From Mesobacillus jeotgali (GTDB lineage: Bacteria > Bacillota > Bacilli > Bacillales > Cytobacillaceae): a stretch of 64,000 nt of DNA. Made by a program: the position numbers and the translations under genes. The DNA is taken from NCBI RefSeq assembly GCF_002874535.1, contig NZ_CP025025.1, forward strand, positions 370,001 to 434,000, given 5' to 3'. Numbering within the stretch: position 1 is the stretch's first letter; the number at the start of each line of letters is the position of its first letter. Positions 17,448-26,617 of this stretch are shown piece by piece. The notes under the pieces were generated by a model. The model saw only the letters and a program-made list of their open reading frames with translations. It did not search any database and was not told the DNA's origin.

Positions 17448-18173
17448 ATGGATGGAAAACAGATGAATCTTGTGGACCACTTGAGTGAGCTGCGAAAACG
17501 ACTGATGATCATCGTGGGAAGCTTTATGCTAATTGTCATGCTGGCTTTGATCTATGTGAAAAATATTTACCAGTGGCTGGTCCAGGATTTATCCATTAAA
17601 TTAGCGGTTCTCGGTCCAAGTGATATTTTGTGGGTGTATTTGATGCTTGCAGCCGTCATTGCCTTAGCAGGTACGATTCCAATTGCAGCCCATCAGATTT
17701 GGCTATTTATACGACCTGCCTTATCTGAAAAGGAGAAGAAAGTAACATTAGCCTACATACCAGCACTATTCTTACTTTTCATAGCGGGCATTTGTTTTGG
17801 TTATTTTGTCATTTTTCCGCTGGTGTTTCAATTCCTGCTTTCGCTATCCCAGGATATGTTCATGGAATTTTTCACAACAGAGAAATACTTTCGTTTTTTA
17901 ATCCATATGGTCATGCCCTTTGGGATCCTATTCGAACTTCCTGTCATTATTATGTTTTTGACAAGCTTGGGTGTGTTAAATCCATACCGGTTGCAGAAGG
18001 CCAGAAAGTATTCTTATTTTATACTGATAGTAACGGCTGTTCTAATCACGCCCCCAGATCTCCTATCAGACATACTTGTCATCATCCCTCTGCTATTTTT
18101 GTATGAATGCAGTGTTCTATTATCGAAGATAGTTTACCGTAGAAAACAGGGGTCTGAATTATCGGCAGCATAA
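17448..18173 (+). CDS. tatC: TatC, twin-arginine translocase receptor (TatCd type)
   Basis: 241 residues and six helices. It begins with the TatC mark LVDHLSELRKRL, and AVLGPSDILWVYLMLA, PALSEKEKKV and ITPPDLLSDILVIIPLL follow in the family order. It matches B. subtilis TatCd closely in segments such as GYFVIFPLVFQFLL. TatC binds the twin-arginine signal of the cargo. The ribosome binding site (AGAGGTGAT) lies just after the attenuator hairpin. A terminator follows at 18212. Confidence 0.95.
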   Translation: MDGKQMNLVDHLSELRKRLMIIVGSFMLIVMLALIYVKNIYQWLVQDLSIKLAVLGPSDILWVYLMLAAVIALAGTIPIAAHQIWLFIRPALSEKEKKVTLAYIPALFLLFIAGICFGYFVIFPLVFQFLLSLSQDMFMEFFTTEKYFRFLIHMVMPFGILFELPVIIMFLTSLGVLNPYRLQKARKYSYFILIVTAVLITPPDLLSDILVIIPLLFLYECSVLLSKIVYRRKQGSELSAA

Positions 18174-18211
18174 CAGGAGACTTACTGTGCAGGAAAATAC
18201 GTCATATTTTA

Positions 18212-18242
18212 AGACAGCGAATCCGTATCGCTGTCTTTTTTA
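18212..18242 (+). terminator. Terminator of tatC
   Basis: AGACAGCGAATCCGTATCGCTGTCT hairpin with T run; the arms match those of the lut terminator at 10796. Confidence 0.85.
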
Positions 18243-18250
18243 CATATTAA

Positions 18251-18655
18251 TTATTCGTCCTTGGACATAGCATTATAGTGTTTGAGACTTTTAAACCGCT
18301 TTTTCTTTTTCAAGTACTTTTCGTTAAGTACTAGTACTTTCCCGTTCTCTGCGGCTGAAAATTTGCGGTAGACGGATTTGTATTTTTCAAAGGCCAAGTG
18401 TCCGGAAATATAAGCAGGTACAATCATGGCGATGAGGATCAGTACATCTCTGATGATATGAAATTGTTGCTCGAAAACATATCTCGTCATAACCGCCTGG
18501 GATGCAAAAGCCACCATTATGATGATCAGCACATTGCAGATGTGAAAAGCGAAAAACTCCTTTCCTCTAAGAAACATCCGCTCCAGTTCATTTTTAAAAA
18601 TGAGGGAAATGAATACCGAAATCACAATGAATATAAAGGAAATGAAAAACGCCAT
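18251..18655 (-). CDS. Hypothetical membrane protein, 134 residues
   Basis: The ATG at 18655 is chosen because it follows AAGGAGGACGGG; a longer frame to 18853 lacks a site and runs into the divergent ilvA leader. The product has three hydrophobic helices (about 1-20, 40-60 and 70-92) and a Lys-rich C-terminal tail (KYLKKKKRFKSLKH). It is probably an integral membrane protein with a cytoplasmic basic tail. I do not recognise the family. It is divergent from ilvA. Confidence 0.6.
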   Translation of the reverse strand: MAFFISFIFIVISVFISLIFKNELERMFLRGKEFFAFHICNVLIIIMVAFASQAVMTRYVFEQQFHIIRDVLILIAMIVPAYISGHLAFEKYKSVYRKFSAAENGKVLVLNEKYLKKKKRFKSLKHYNAMSKDE

Positions 18656-18833
18656 TTTACCCGTCCTCCTTCGTGGATGATCCCTTTTCAGGATTGTAAC
18701 ATAATGCTTGCCGAGGATTAATTGAAGTGGACGTGTCAATCGTATATAAGTGAACTTGAGAGACAGTTTTACATACTTTTCCTTTCCCTGAGCAACATAA
18801 AAAGAAATTGAATGGGAATCTGGAGGATTGGAA

Positions 18834-20039
18834 ATGAGCTTGGATGATGTCATTTTGGCGCGGGAAAAAATGAAGGGAATTGTACATACGACACCTCTCG
18901 ATTATTCTAAAACGTTTAGCACTCTCTCAGATAATGAAGTATATTTGAAGCTTGAAAACCTGCAAAAGACAGGGTCCTTCAAGGTTAGAGGTTCTTATAA
19001 TAAACTAATATCTTTGCCATCTGAAAAGCTTCAGAACGGCGTCGTGGCAGCTTCAGCCGGCAACCATGCCCAGGGCGTGGCGTATTCCTGCCAGATGCTC
19101 GGCATTCGGTGCACGATTGTCATGCCGAAAGGTGCACCTCTCAGCAAGGTGCTGGCAACACGGCAATACGGAGCCGAAGTCATACTCGAAGGTGCAGTTT
19201 TTGATGAAGCTCTCGCCTTTGCATTGGAGCTTAAAGACAAGGTCGGCGCAACTTTTATCCATGCCTTTGATGATGAGGCGGTCATTGCCGGACAAGGTAC
19301 AGTCGGTTTGGAAATACTTGATCAGCTGCCTGATGTCGAGGTGATTGTCTGTCCTGTTGGAGGGGGAGGGCTTATTGCGGGTGTCGCGTTGGCGGTGAAA
19401 GAGAAAAATCCGGACATTAAGGTATATGGTGTTCAGACGCTTGCATGTCCGAGTATGAAGCAGTCGTTAACAGAGAACAGACCTATTGCTGTTGAAGCAG
19501 CTCCAACGATGGCAGATGGAATTGCGGTCCAGAAGCCTGGGCAGAAGACTTTTGAAATCATCAGGAAATATGTTGATGACATTTTCTGTGTCGACGAGAT
19601 GGAAATAGCCCGCACCATGCTTCTTGTCCTCGAGCGAAATAAGCTGCTAGTTGAGGGCTCAGGTGCAAGCCCGCTTGCTGCACTGCTTTACGATAAAGTA
19701 AAGCTAAGCGGTAAGAAGGTTGCCGTTGTTTTAAGTGGCGGAAATGTCGATGTTAATTTTATCTCCCGAATCATTGAGCGTGGACTGGTTGAATCCGGCA
19801 GGTTCGCCCATTTTACTATCACTTTAAAAGATAAGCCAGGGGAGCTGCAAAGAGTGTTGAGTTCCGTAACTGAACTGAACGCAAACATCCAATCCGTCAA
19901 CCTTAACCGGATCGGCAAACATATCTACCCAGGCTTTGCTCAGCTGGAGTTATCGGTGGAAACGAAGGACCATGAACATATAGAGCAGCTAGAGAAGAAG
20001 CTGAGAGGCCAGGGATTTCAGCTGGAGATGGAGGAATAA
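18834..20039 (+). CDS. ilvA: Threonine ammonia-lyase with ACT domain
   Basis: 401 residues. The PLP lysine lies in KTGSFKVRGSYNK (about 43-55), the phosphate-binding loop is VGGGGLIAG (about 174-182), and a C-terminal ACT domain (about 322-400) starts at HFTITLKDKPGELQRVL. This form deaminates threonine to 2-oxobutanoate; the ACT domain may sense isoleucine or valine. Length and single ACT domain fit the short biosynthetic/catabolic type rather than the longer E. coli IlvA. The ATG at 18834 has GGAGG 7 bp upstream. Confidence 0.92.
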   Translation: MSLDDVILAREKMKGIVHTTPLDYSKTFSTLSDNEVYLKLENLQKTGSFKVRGSYNKLISLPSEKLQNGVVAASAGNHAQGVAYSCQMLGIRCTIVMPKGAPLSKVLATRQYGAEVILEGAVFDEALAFALELKDKVGATFIHAFDDEAVIAGQGTVGLEILDQLPDVEVIVCPVGGGGLIAGVALAVKEKNPDIKVYGVQTLACPSMKQSLTENRPIAVEAAPTMADGIAVQKPGQKTFEIIRKYVDDIFCVDEMEIARTMLLVLERNKLLVEGSGASPLAALLYDKVKLSGKKVAVVLSGGNVDVNFISRIIERGLVESGRFAHFTITLKDKPGELQRVLSSVTELNANIQSVNLNRIGKHIYPGFAQLELSVETKDHEHIEQLEKKLRGQGFQLEMEE

Positions 20040-20167
20040 GGGGGTGCGTCCCTACGCTTTCAGGTAAAGCAGATACATCGGAAAGACAATCTCCTAGTCA
20101 TTAAACATAGTATAATGGAATAACAAGTTTTGTTCTGACTTGCGTTTATTAAGGAGAGGATTAATCG

Positions 20168-21154
20168 ATGGACGAAAAAATAATCAAATGGGGAATTTTA
20201 GGCACAGGTGGAATTGCGAGTGCTTTCGCGAGAGATTTGGCTTTTGCTAAAAATACCGAAAAACTTGCTGTGGGGTCACGTACAAAAGAGAGCGCTGCAA
20301 AGTTTGCGGAAGAGCATGGAGTTTCCCGTGCATATGGAAGCTACGAAGAACTAGTGCAAGATCCGGAGGTGGATGCCATTTATGTTGCTACGCCACACCC
20401 TTTTCATAAGGAAAATGTATTGACTTGTCTTCGTGCTGGTAAGGCTGTGCTTTGCGAGAAGCCTTTTACCATGAATAGCGGGGAACTGGAAGAAATCATT
20501 GATTTTGCCAGAGATCAAAAGCTTTTTTTGATGGAGGCGATGTGGACACGTTTCCTGCCTCCGATTATTAAAGTTAAAGAATGGATTGACAGTGGGGAAA
20601 TTGGTGAAGTACTTTTAGTAAAAGCTGATTTTGGATACCGTGCACAGTGGGATCCAGAGTGGAGATTACTTAATCCGGTCCTTGGAGGAGGAGCATTGCT
20701 TGATCTAGGGATTTATCCGGTAACATTTGCATCAATGATTTTCGGAACAACCCCAGAGAAGATTCTGAGTACGGCTCATATCGGTGAAACGGGTGTGGAT
20801 GAACAGTTTTCCATTCTTATGTCCTATCCTTCTGGAAAGACCGCCACCCTTAACGGAGCCTTTCGAATTGGTTTAACGAATGAAGCATACATACATGGAA
20901 CAGAAGGCTACATTCGAATTCCATCATTCCATAGTGCAAAATCAGCAACCTTGTATAAGGATGGTCAGGAAGTAGAGACATTTAATGATGACAGAAAATC
21001 GGCTGGCTACTCGTTTGAAATTGAAGAAGTAGGAAGATGCCTAAATCAAGGCCTTTTAGAAAGCCCTGTCGTTCCATTGAATGAATCATTAGAAATTATG
21101 AAGCTGATGGACGAAATTCGTGGGCAATGGGGATTGAAATATCCGTTTGAATAA
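20168..21154 (+). CDS. Gfo/Idh/MocA-family NAD(P)-dependent oxidoreductase
   Basis: 328 residues. The Rossmann motif GILGTGGIASAF (about 9-20) and the family signature CEKPFTMN (about 96-103) are clear, followed by the alpha/beta C-terminal domain with a DLGIYPV motif (about 179-185). These enzymes oxidise or reduce sugars, inositols or dihydrodiols; this one resembles the dimeric dihydrodiol/xylose dehydrogenase-like branch. AAGGAGAGG precedes the ATG. It stands alone; the substrate is unknown. Confidence 0.88.
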   Translation: MDEKIIKWGILGTGGIASAFARDLAFAKNTEKLAVGSRTKESAAKFAEEHGVSRAYGSYEELVQDPEVDAIYVATPHPFHKENVLTCLRAGKAVLCEKPFTMNSGELEEIIDFARDQKLFLMEAMWTRFLPPIIKVKEWIDSGEIGEVLLVKADFGYRAQWDPEWRLLNPVLGGGALLDLGIYPVTFASMIFGTTPEKILSTAHIGETGVDEQFSILMSYPSGKTATLNGAFRIGLTNEAYIHGTEGYIRIPSFHSAKSATLYKDGQEVETFNDDRKSAGYSFEIEEVGRCLNQGLLESPVVPLNESLEIMKLMDEIRGQWGLKYPFE

Positions 21155-21236
21155 GTTCGTTCAGAGATATATCATATCCATACTTATTGAAGGACAAGGG
21201 GGGCGAATCCAGCGTCCCCCATCATCAGTAAAACGT

Positions 21237-21265
21237 GAAGCACGGGGACTTTCCTGTGCTTTTTC
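21237..21265 (+). terminator. Terminator of the AAGCACRGGGA family
   Basis: GAAGCACGGGGA-CTT-TCCTGTGCTTTTTC. It ends the oxidoreductase gene. Confidence 0.8.
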
Positions 21266-21335
21266 AATTGGGTGGAGAAAAAAAGGTAATTTATGAAACG
21301 GCATTATCATTAACTGGAAAAAAACAGCCGGAATT

Positions 21336-21438
21336 TCCAGTTCGCGAATAAAATTCGATTTTCGCCAATAAAAAATTTTTTTCGCCAATAAAACTTGAAA
21401 ATCGCCAATAAAATTGTGAAAACCGCCAATAAATTTTC
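21336..21438 (+). repeat. Short tandem repeat with 20-bp period
   Basis: CGCCAATAAAA-type motifs begin at 21343 (CGCGAATA), 21363, 21383, 21403 and 21424, a 20-20-20-21 bp spacing. The spacer bases differ. It lies between two convergent genes and codes for no credible protein. Confidence 0.8.
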
Positions 21439-21622
21439 CAAGAGGGTGATTTTCGAATCATCAAAGACAAACAGATCGCATTCAGCTTCACTTTTTATCA
21501 AAGATTGAATGAAAATGAAGACATATAGGGATTTTTCTCAAAGAATAAAAACCTAAATTGACATGAAACGATACTAGACCACTGATAAAGGGGCGAATCC
21601 AGCGCACCCTTAAATGTGTCAC

Positions 21623-22501
21623 TTAACCATCACTATCCCCCTTTACAACCACGTTCTTTGCAAGAAGTTTCTTCGTTAAAACGCTGATCGCAAAGAGAAT
21701 AAAGACAAGAGCTGAGAATCCGAACATCAATTGAGTTGGTGTTAAAGATAGTCTCTCAGCCAGTTCCACTGAGTATGCGAGCGCCGTCGCCGTGAAGAAT
21801 TTCGAGATTGAGGCAATCAGTAAGAACCTTTTTGGTGACACTTGCCCAATGCCTGCTCCTACACAGATGATCTCATCTGGAAGAATTGGCACGATGAATA
21901 AAAGGAACATAATCAATGTTTCATTTTTAGAGGCATAATGTTGGTATTTTTCTAGCTGCTCTTCCTTGATGAACTTAGAAATGAATTTCCTTCCACCGTA
22001 TCTGGCGGCAAAAAACATGGCTGAAATCCCAAGAAGTGTTCCTGGAAATGCAATGGCTGCTGCAACACCGGGCCCGAAAACCGCGCTCGCACCTGGTATG
22101 GTAACAGCTTCAGGGATTGGAAGGAGGATTGGTTGGGCAAAGCTGATGAAAAAGAAAATATATTTGGCTGTTTTTAGATGTTCTTTTAACAACCCTTCAA
22201 AACCGTACGTATCAGTAAGCACAAGGATTTTTGTCATATAAAAAATTGCCAGTACAAGAATCAATAAGGCTCCTAAATATAAAATGACCATCCTATTAAC
22301 CTTCAGAAGGTTCCGATGGTTCTTCATCAGAAAATATCCATCCATTAACAAAACAATTTTGACTGCGCCTAAGTAAAGCCATTTATATAGTGGCAGCACA
22401 GTAGGCAATAATTCAAACAATAAATATAGTGACAGGATACTGAGGGCTAAATGCAGGATCAATTCCATTGCATAATTGTGGTTTTCTTTAAGTGTGAACA
22501 A
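21623..22501 (-). CDS. TVP38/TMEM64 (VTT-domain) membrane protein
   Basis: 292 residues. The chosen start is the TTG at 22501, 9 bp after AAGGGG; the TTG at 22519 is upstream of that site. Four N-terminal helices precede a VTT/SNARE-associated domain with the marks PIPEAVTIPGASAVFGPGVAAAIAFPGTLLG and IVPILPDEIICVGAG, the re-entrant loops of DedA/TVP38-type proteins. Such proteins act in membrane lipid handling. The extra N-terminal helices are unusual for the compact family members. No neighbour gives a function. Confidence 0.75.
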   Translation of the reverse strand: MFTLKENHNYAMELILHLALSILSLYLLFELLPTVLPLYKWLYLGAVKIVLLMDGYFLMKNHRNLLKVNRMVILYLGALLILVLAIFYMTKILVLTDTYGFEGLLKEHLKTAKYIFFFISFAQPILLPIPEAVTIPGASAVFGPGVAAAIAFPGTLLGISAMFFAARYGGRKFISKFIKEEQLEKYQHYASKNETLIMFLLFIVPILPDEIICVGAGIGQVSPKRFLLIASISKFFTATALAYSVELAERLSLTPTQLMFGFSALVFILFAISVLTKKLLAKNVVVKGDSDG

Positions 22502-22725
22502 GTTGATATACCCCTTCAATTCATGTGATGATGACTTATGTTTACATTTTAATGAAGGTAGCGACTTTAATCGACGCGCTTAGGATTGAAATTGTGCTAG
22601 GACCTGAGGCTTACATAGAGATCCATCACATTTGTCCCGTACGCTTCCATTCCAGATAAAGCCAACATGAAACTTTACATCAGTTGATTCGTATATGTAG
22701 AGGACAAAAATAAAAGGGGATTTTT

Positions 22726-24396
22726 ATGGGGAATATACTTCTTTTTGCACTTTTGGTTGGATTGGCTTCTGCTCTGATTCTTACTCCTTTTTCTAAAGGG
22801 GTAGAGAAGGACAGGAAAATGACATCAGCCTTTTTGATTGCTGCGATTGTCTTTTTTACGGTTGGGACTTTTGCATTCTATTACGCATTTAATCTAGATC
22901 GCAATCTTTCTTCACTGTGGCCATTTGCGATTGTGATCACATTTGGCGGAATGTTTTTTGCTGCTGGGAAGGAACAGATGATAAAAGGCATTTTGTTTTT
23001 GCTGTCCTTGCTAGTAGGCGTATATTTCATGATCGCTTTTCTTTTTAACGCAGAGGAAAAATATGAGTCTGCGAAAATGGCGGAGAAGATGGAAATCTCG
23101 ACTTTTGATGAAAAGGAAACACCGGCGAGTGTCCCTCCACATTTTGCGCGCAATAAGATGAAAAAGGCGTTCGGCCAGGTTCCGAATACGAGTTATTATG
23201 AGCTTGGGAATCTGCAGATCCAGAAGGTCAATGGAGAGTACGTCTATATCGCTCCTGTTGAGTTCTCAGGCTTTTTCAAATGGTGGAATGGAAAGTCAAC
23301 ACCGGGTTATTTTACAATCAGTGCCACGGATTCATCAGCAAATCCAAAATTTAATAAGTCAGAAATGGTTTATACACCTTCTTCGTTCTTCAATAAAAAT
23401 GTTGATCGTCATATTCGTTTGCAGTATCCAGAGGCGATTTTCTACGGAGACACTCAGCTTGAGATCGATGATGAAGGCAAACCTTTTTATATCAGGACCT
23501 TCGGTGAGTTCATCTCAGCCAGGAATGGGTTTAATGTGACAGGTGTTGTCGTCGTTGACCCAGATTCAGGTAAAACGAAGGCGTATGCTTTGAAGGATGT
23601 TCCAGAATTCATTGACGGCGCTGTTTCACCGGAAGCAGTCAGTCTGCAAAACAGCTATTACGGTAATTACATTCATGGTTATTGGAACAGTGTGTTTGGT
23701 AAGACGGATATAAAACTGCCTTCAGATGAAGGAACCGAAGCCCAGGTCAGCCCAATTTTCGATGAAAATGGCGATATGTATTATTTCACCGATTTTACCA
23801 GCCCGAAAGAAGGGGTGGACTCGATGCTCGGGTATTCCCTGACGAACTCGAGGACAGGGAAGGCGACCTTCTATACTGGCAATCTTGAAGAGTCCTATAT
23901 GGATTCTGAAGGCGCGCTGCAGATTATTGAGAAGAAGTTCATTGAGAAAAAGTGGCATGGCGAAATGCCGATTCTCTACAATTTCTATGGAGAAGCAAGT
24001 TGGCTGACACCTGTTCTTGATTCGAATGGCTTCCTGCAAAATTACTTCATCGTATCGGCAGCAAACCCGGAAATTTCGGTGTTTGGTAATACTCCTAATG
24101 AAGCACTGAAAAAGTATAAAACTGCACTTCAGCATGGCGGCGGTACTGTGGATGGCAGTTCGAAGGCGGAGGAAAAGCAAACGAGCGGAACCGTGTTGCG
24201 AGTCTACAAAGAAAAAACAGGCGACTTCACGATCGTTTCCATCCTGCTGGACAATAAAAAGAACTACATCATTTCATCAGAAACGAATCCACTGGCGATC
24301 TATGTAAAAGAAGGTGACCAGGTCAATCTCAAATACATGGATACCGGCGAAACCTTCCTGCCAGTTAAAGAGTTAGTGATACAAGGATTAGAGTAA
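22726..24396 (+). CDS. Hypothetical membrane protein with large external domain
   Basis: 556 residues. Four hydrophobic helices (about 1-20, 32-52, 62-78 and 86-108) are followed by about 440 residues that are beta-rich and likely outside the membrane or in a separate compartment. This part has repeated ELGNLQIQKVNGEYVYIAPVEF/DENGDMYYFTDF-like strands and a C-terminal OB-like strand set (GTVLRVYKEKTGDFTIVSILL). I do not recognise a named family. It has a ribosome binding site (AAGGGGA) and its own strong terminator, so it is a single-gene unit. Confidence 0.7.
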   Translation: MGNILLFALLVGLASALILTPFSKGVEKDRKMTSAFLIAAIVFFTVGTFAFYYAFNLDRNLSSLWPFAIVITFGGMFFAAGKEQMIKGILFLLSLLVGVYFMIAFLFNAEEKYESAKMAEKMEISTFDEKETPASVPPHFARNKMKKAFGQVPNTSYYELGNLQIQKVNGEYVYIAPVEFSGFFKWWNGKSTPGYFTISATDSSANPKFNKSEMVYTPSSFFNKNVDRHIRLQYPEAIFYGDTQLEIDDEGKPFYIRTFGEFISARNGFNVTGVVVVDPDSGKTKAYALKDVPEFIDGAVSPEAVSLQNSYYGNYIHGYWNSVFGKTDIKLPSDEGTEAQVSPIFDENGDMYYFTDFTSPKEGVDSMLGYSLTNSRTGKATFYTGNLEESYMDSEGALQIIEKKFIEKKWHGEMPILYNFYGEASWLTPVLDSNGFLQNYFIVSAANPEISVFGNTPNEALKKYKTALQHGGGTVDGSSKAEEKQTSGTVLRVYKEKTGDFTIVSILLDNKKNYIISSETNPLAIYVKEGDQVNLKYMDTGETFLPVKELVIQGLE

Positions 24397-24405
24397 GACA
24401 AAAAA

Positions 24406-24453
24406 TAGTGCCTGTCCCCGGCGTAATGTTGCACCTGGGGACAGGCACTTTTG
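24406..24453 (+). terminator. Strong intrinsic terminator
   Basis: AGTGCCTGTCCCC ... GGGGACAGGCACTTTT, a 13-pair stem after the 556-residue membrane protein gene. Confidence 0.9.
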
Positions 24454-24547
24454 GGTTTTGGATAAATTAAGGAAAGCTAATGTATTCACGAGGATTCCTA
24501 AGAAGTATTATGTGAGAGGGATATTAAAGAGAGTGTATTAATTAATC

Positions 24548-24970
24548 TTACTGCTGTTTTTCATTCAATATCTCTAAAACATCCTGATGCTGTTTCTGAA
24601 CATTGGAAACATGCTTGATTTCACTAGATAGTTCTGATTTCGTTTCATCAAGCTTTTTCATTAGGCTGCCATAGTAAAAAGCCACTTCTTTCCGCATCTC
24701 ACTCTGTTCTGATAATAAAGATTGTTGGCCTTTTTCTAAGTTGACTAAACGTACCTCCATGGATTCAAAGCGATTATCCACAGCAAAAAAACGCTCATCC
24801 ACAGCATCAAAACGTGTATCAACGTAATCAAAGCGCTCATCCACAGCATCAAAACGTGCATCAACGGAATCAAAGCGCTTGTCCACAGCATCAAAACGTG
24901 CATCAACAGAATCGAAGCGCTTGTCCATCGAATCCAAACGATCTAAAATCTTATTCAATATTTTCTCCAT
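24548..24970 (-). CDS. Heptad-repeat coiled-coil protein
   Basis: 140 residues, opening with ten heptads (residues 10-79) of the form xRFDxVD: DRLDSMD, KRFDSVD, ARFDAVD, KRFDSVD, ARFDAVD, ERFDYVD, TRFDAVD, ERFFAVD, NRFESME, VRLVNLE. Phe and Val hold the a and d positions, so a long parallel coiled coil is expected. A second helical part follows. At DNA level a 42-bp unit (two heptads) is repeated. A TATAAT box (minus strand, 24999-25004) and AAGGAGGTG precede the ATG. Similar repeats are known in short Bacillus and phage proteins; function unknown. Confidence 0.8.
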   Translation of the reverse strand: MEKILNKILDRLDSMDKRFDSVDARFDAVDKRFDSVDARFDAVDERFDYVDTRFDAVDERFFAVDNRFESMEVRLVNLEKGQQSLLSEQSEMRKEVAFYYGSLMKKLDETKSELSSEIKHVSNVQKQHQDVLEILNEKQQ

Positions 24971-25336
24971 CTCATTTCACCTCCTTCTTTATCAATTTAT
25001 TATACCCACTCCAATAAAACAAGTCACCACAAATGACAAGTAGTTTAGCTTTTTCACAACCGCTCCTCCAATCGCATTGCTTTTACATTAGCATTCTACT
25101 AGATGGAAGTTATCACCACTTTAAATTGGCAGTGAAAAAGAACACATACACATGTAGTTGTTCCAAATAAGATAGAACATATTGTGCAACACCCTTACCG
25201 TCCCTCTGTTTGTATCCGTGGCTTTTCTATACTCTATGTGGCCGAGGGAAGATAGTTGGGAATTTTATAGTAAAATTGTCCTTTATCACGTATTCTATAA
25301 AAGGAAGTCGAAATTAACGTTTTAGGTGGTATTACC
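24971..25336. other. Intergenic, no gene seen
   Basis: It contains the minus-strand promoter of the coiled-coil gene (TATAAT at 24999-25004, read on the minus strand), one ACCGTCCCTCTGTTTGT piece near 25190 of the scattered short repeat family, and an AT-rich leader with TATAAAAGG at about 25293 before the diguanylate cyclase. Confidence 0.4.
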
Positions 25337-26413
25337 TTGCTTAAAGATTTTTTTATACATGCTAGTTTTGTTATTACATTTTTGTTTATAGGCGGGAGTT
25401 TATTTAAAAACAATCCAGAGATGGATACAACTCTTCAAAAGTTAAAACTTGGGGCATTAGCGGGGATACTTGGTTCAGTGTTAATGGCTTTTAGTATTCA
25501 GATTACTCCTGTGATTATAATGGATTTGCGTCATATTGCGATACTGTTGTCTGCTTTTTATGGAGGATTCGTGTCGGCTTTTGTAGCCGCGAGCATAATC
25601 AATATCAGCAGATTAGTATTTTTTGATGGCAGTTTGGAAACATTTCTGGTCACTGTGCTCATAATGTTTATTATTGCGGCGTTTGCCGCACTGGTCCAAG
25701 AAAAGGTGGAGGGTTCGAACTTTTTCAAGTGGACGATTATGGGATTGATTAGCTTGATTACGATTTCATCCGGCTTTTTGTATCTAATGGGCATTTCAGA
25801 TCAAGTGTACCGAATCTTGGTTAACTATTGGGTTATTACAACTGTATCGGGAGGTTTGGTGTATTTTTTGGCAGGATACATCGTTCAGTCGAACCAAATG
25901 TTTATGCAGCTGAAAACCCAGTCGGCTACAGACTTCCTTACTGGGTTAAATAATGTCAGACAGTTCGATTCGTCATTAAATGAAAGTATAGAAAGTGCCC
26001 ATGAGCTTAATGAAAAATTATCGCTGCTTATGATTGATATCGATCACTTCAAAAAGGTCAATGATACGTATGGTCATCAAGCTGGAGATGAAGTTTTAAG
26101 GCAATTGGGAGGACTATTATTCAGCTGCTCACGCCCAAGTGATATTGTCTCAAGAAATGGCGGTGAAGAATTTTCACTGTTATTAAAAAACTGTTCCTAC
26201 TCTCAAGCGCTGGAAATCGCAGAACGACTCCGGGTAATAGTGGAAAATCATCGATTCTCCTTACCAAATGGCAAAGAAATCAAGATCACCATCTCGCTTG
26301 GTGCTTCAACCTATCTAGAAACAACTGAATGCTTAGAAGAATTCATCAAACAAGCAGACGATACCTTATATAAATCAAAACGGACAGGAAGAAATAAAGT
26401 ATCCTCACTATAA
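25337..26413 (+). CDS. Diguanylate cyclase with 5TMR-LYT sensor domain
   Basis: 358 residues. Six or so helices (about 5-195) form a 5TM-receptor LYT-like sensor with the mark DLRHIAILLSAFYGGFVSA. The GGDEF domain (about 200-355) has the active-site motif GGEEF at residues 275-279 and an RxxD inhibitory site (RPSD, 266-269) exactly five residues before it. It should make cyclic di-GMP with product feedback. The TTG start at 25337 has AGGTGG upstream. A strong terminator follows. Confidence 0.9.
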   Translation: MLKDFFIHASFVITFLFIGGSLFKNNPEMDTTLQKLKLGALAGILGSVLMAFSIQITPVIIMDLRHIAILLSAFYGGFVSAFVAASIINISRLVFFDGSLETFLVTVLIMFIIAAFAALVQEKVEGSNFFKWTIMGLISLITISSGFLYLMGISDQVYRILVNYWVITTVSGGLVYFLAGYIVQSNQMFMQLKTQSATDFLTGLNNVRQFDSSLNESIESAHELNEKLSLLMIDIDHFKKVNDTYGHQAGDEVLRQLGGLLFSCSRPSDIVSRNGGEEFSLLLKNCSYSQALEIAERLRVIVENHRFSLPNGKEIKITISLGASTYLETTECLEEFIKQADDTLYKSKRTGRNKVSSL

Positions 26414-26419
26414 AGATTT

Positions 26420-26452
26420 GAAAGCACGGGGACGTACCCTGTGCTTTTTTTA
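26420..26452 (+). terminator. Terminator of the AAGCACRGGGA family
   Basis: AAAGCACGGGGACG-TA-CCCTGTGCTTTTTTT after the diguanylate cyclase. Confidence 0.85.
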
Positions 26453-26617
26453 GTATACATCCCGATGCCTCCAACTACATAAGGAATCAGTTCGTTAAAA
26501 TTCATTCACCCTTATGAAAGCAATGTCGGCCACATTCATTTTTTAAAAGATAACTAGCATAATAGGTAATTAAAGGTAAAATAGAATTAGAGATGACGTG
26601 TCAAAGGGGGAACAATT

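Noticed and set aside
18656-18853. N-terminal extension of the 134-residue membrane protein
   Set aside because: No ribosome binding site at 18853 and it overlaps the start of the divergent ilvA gene.
21291-21501. Two overlapping minus-strand frames of about 65 residues
   Set aside because: They are read from the 20-bp repeat and show no ribosome binding site.
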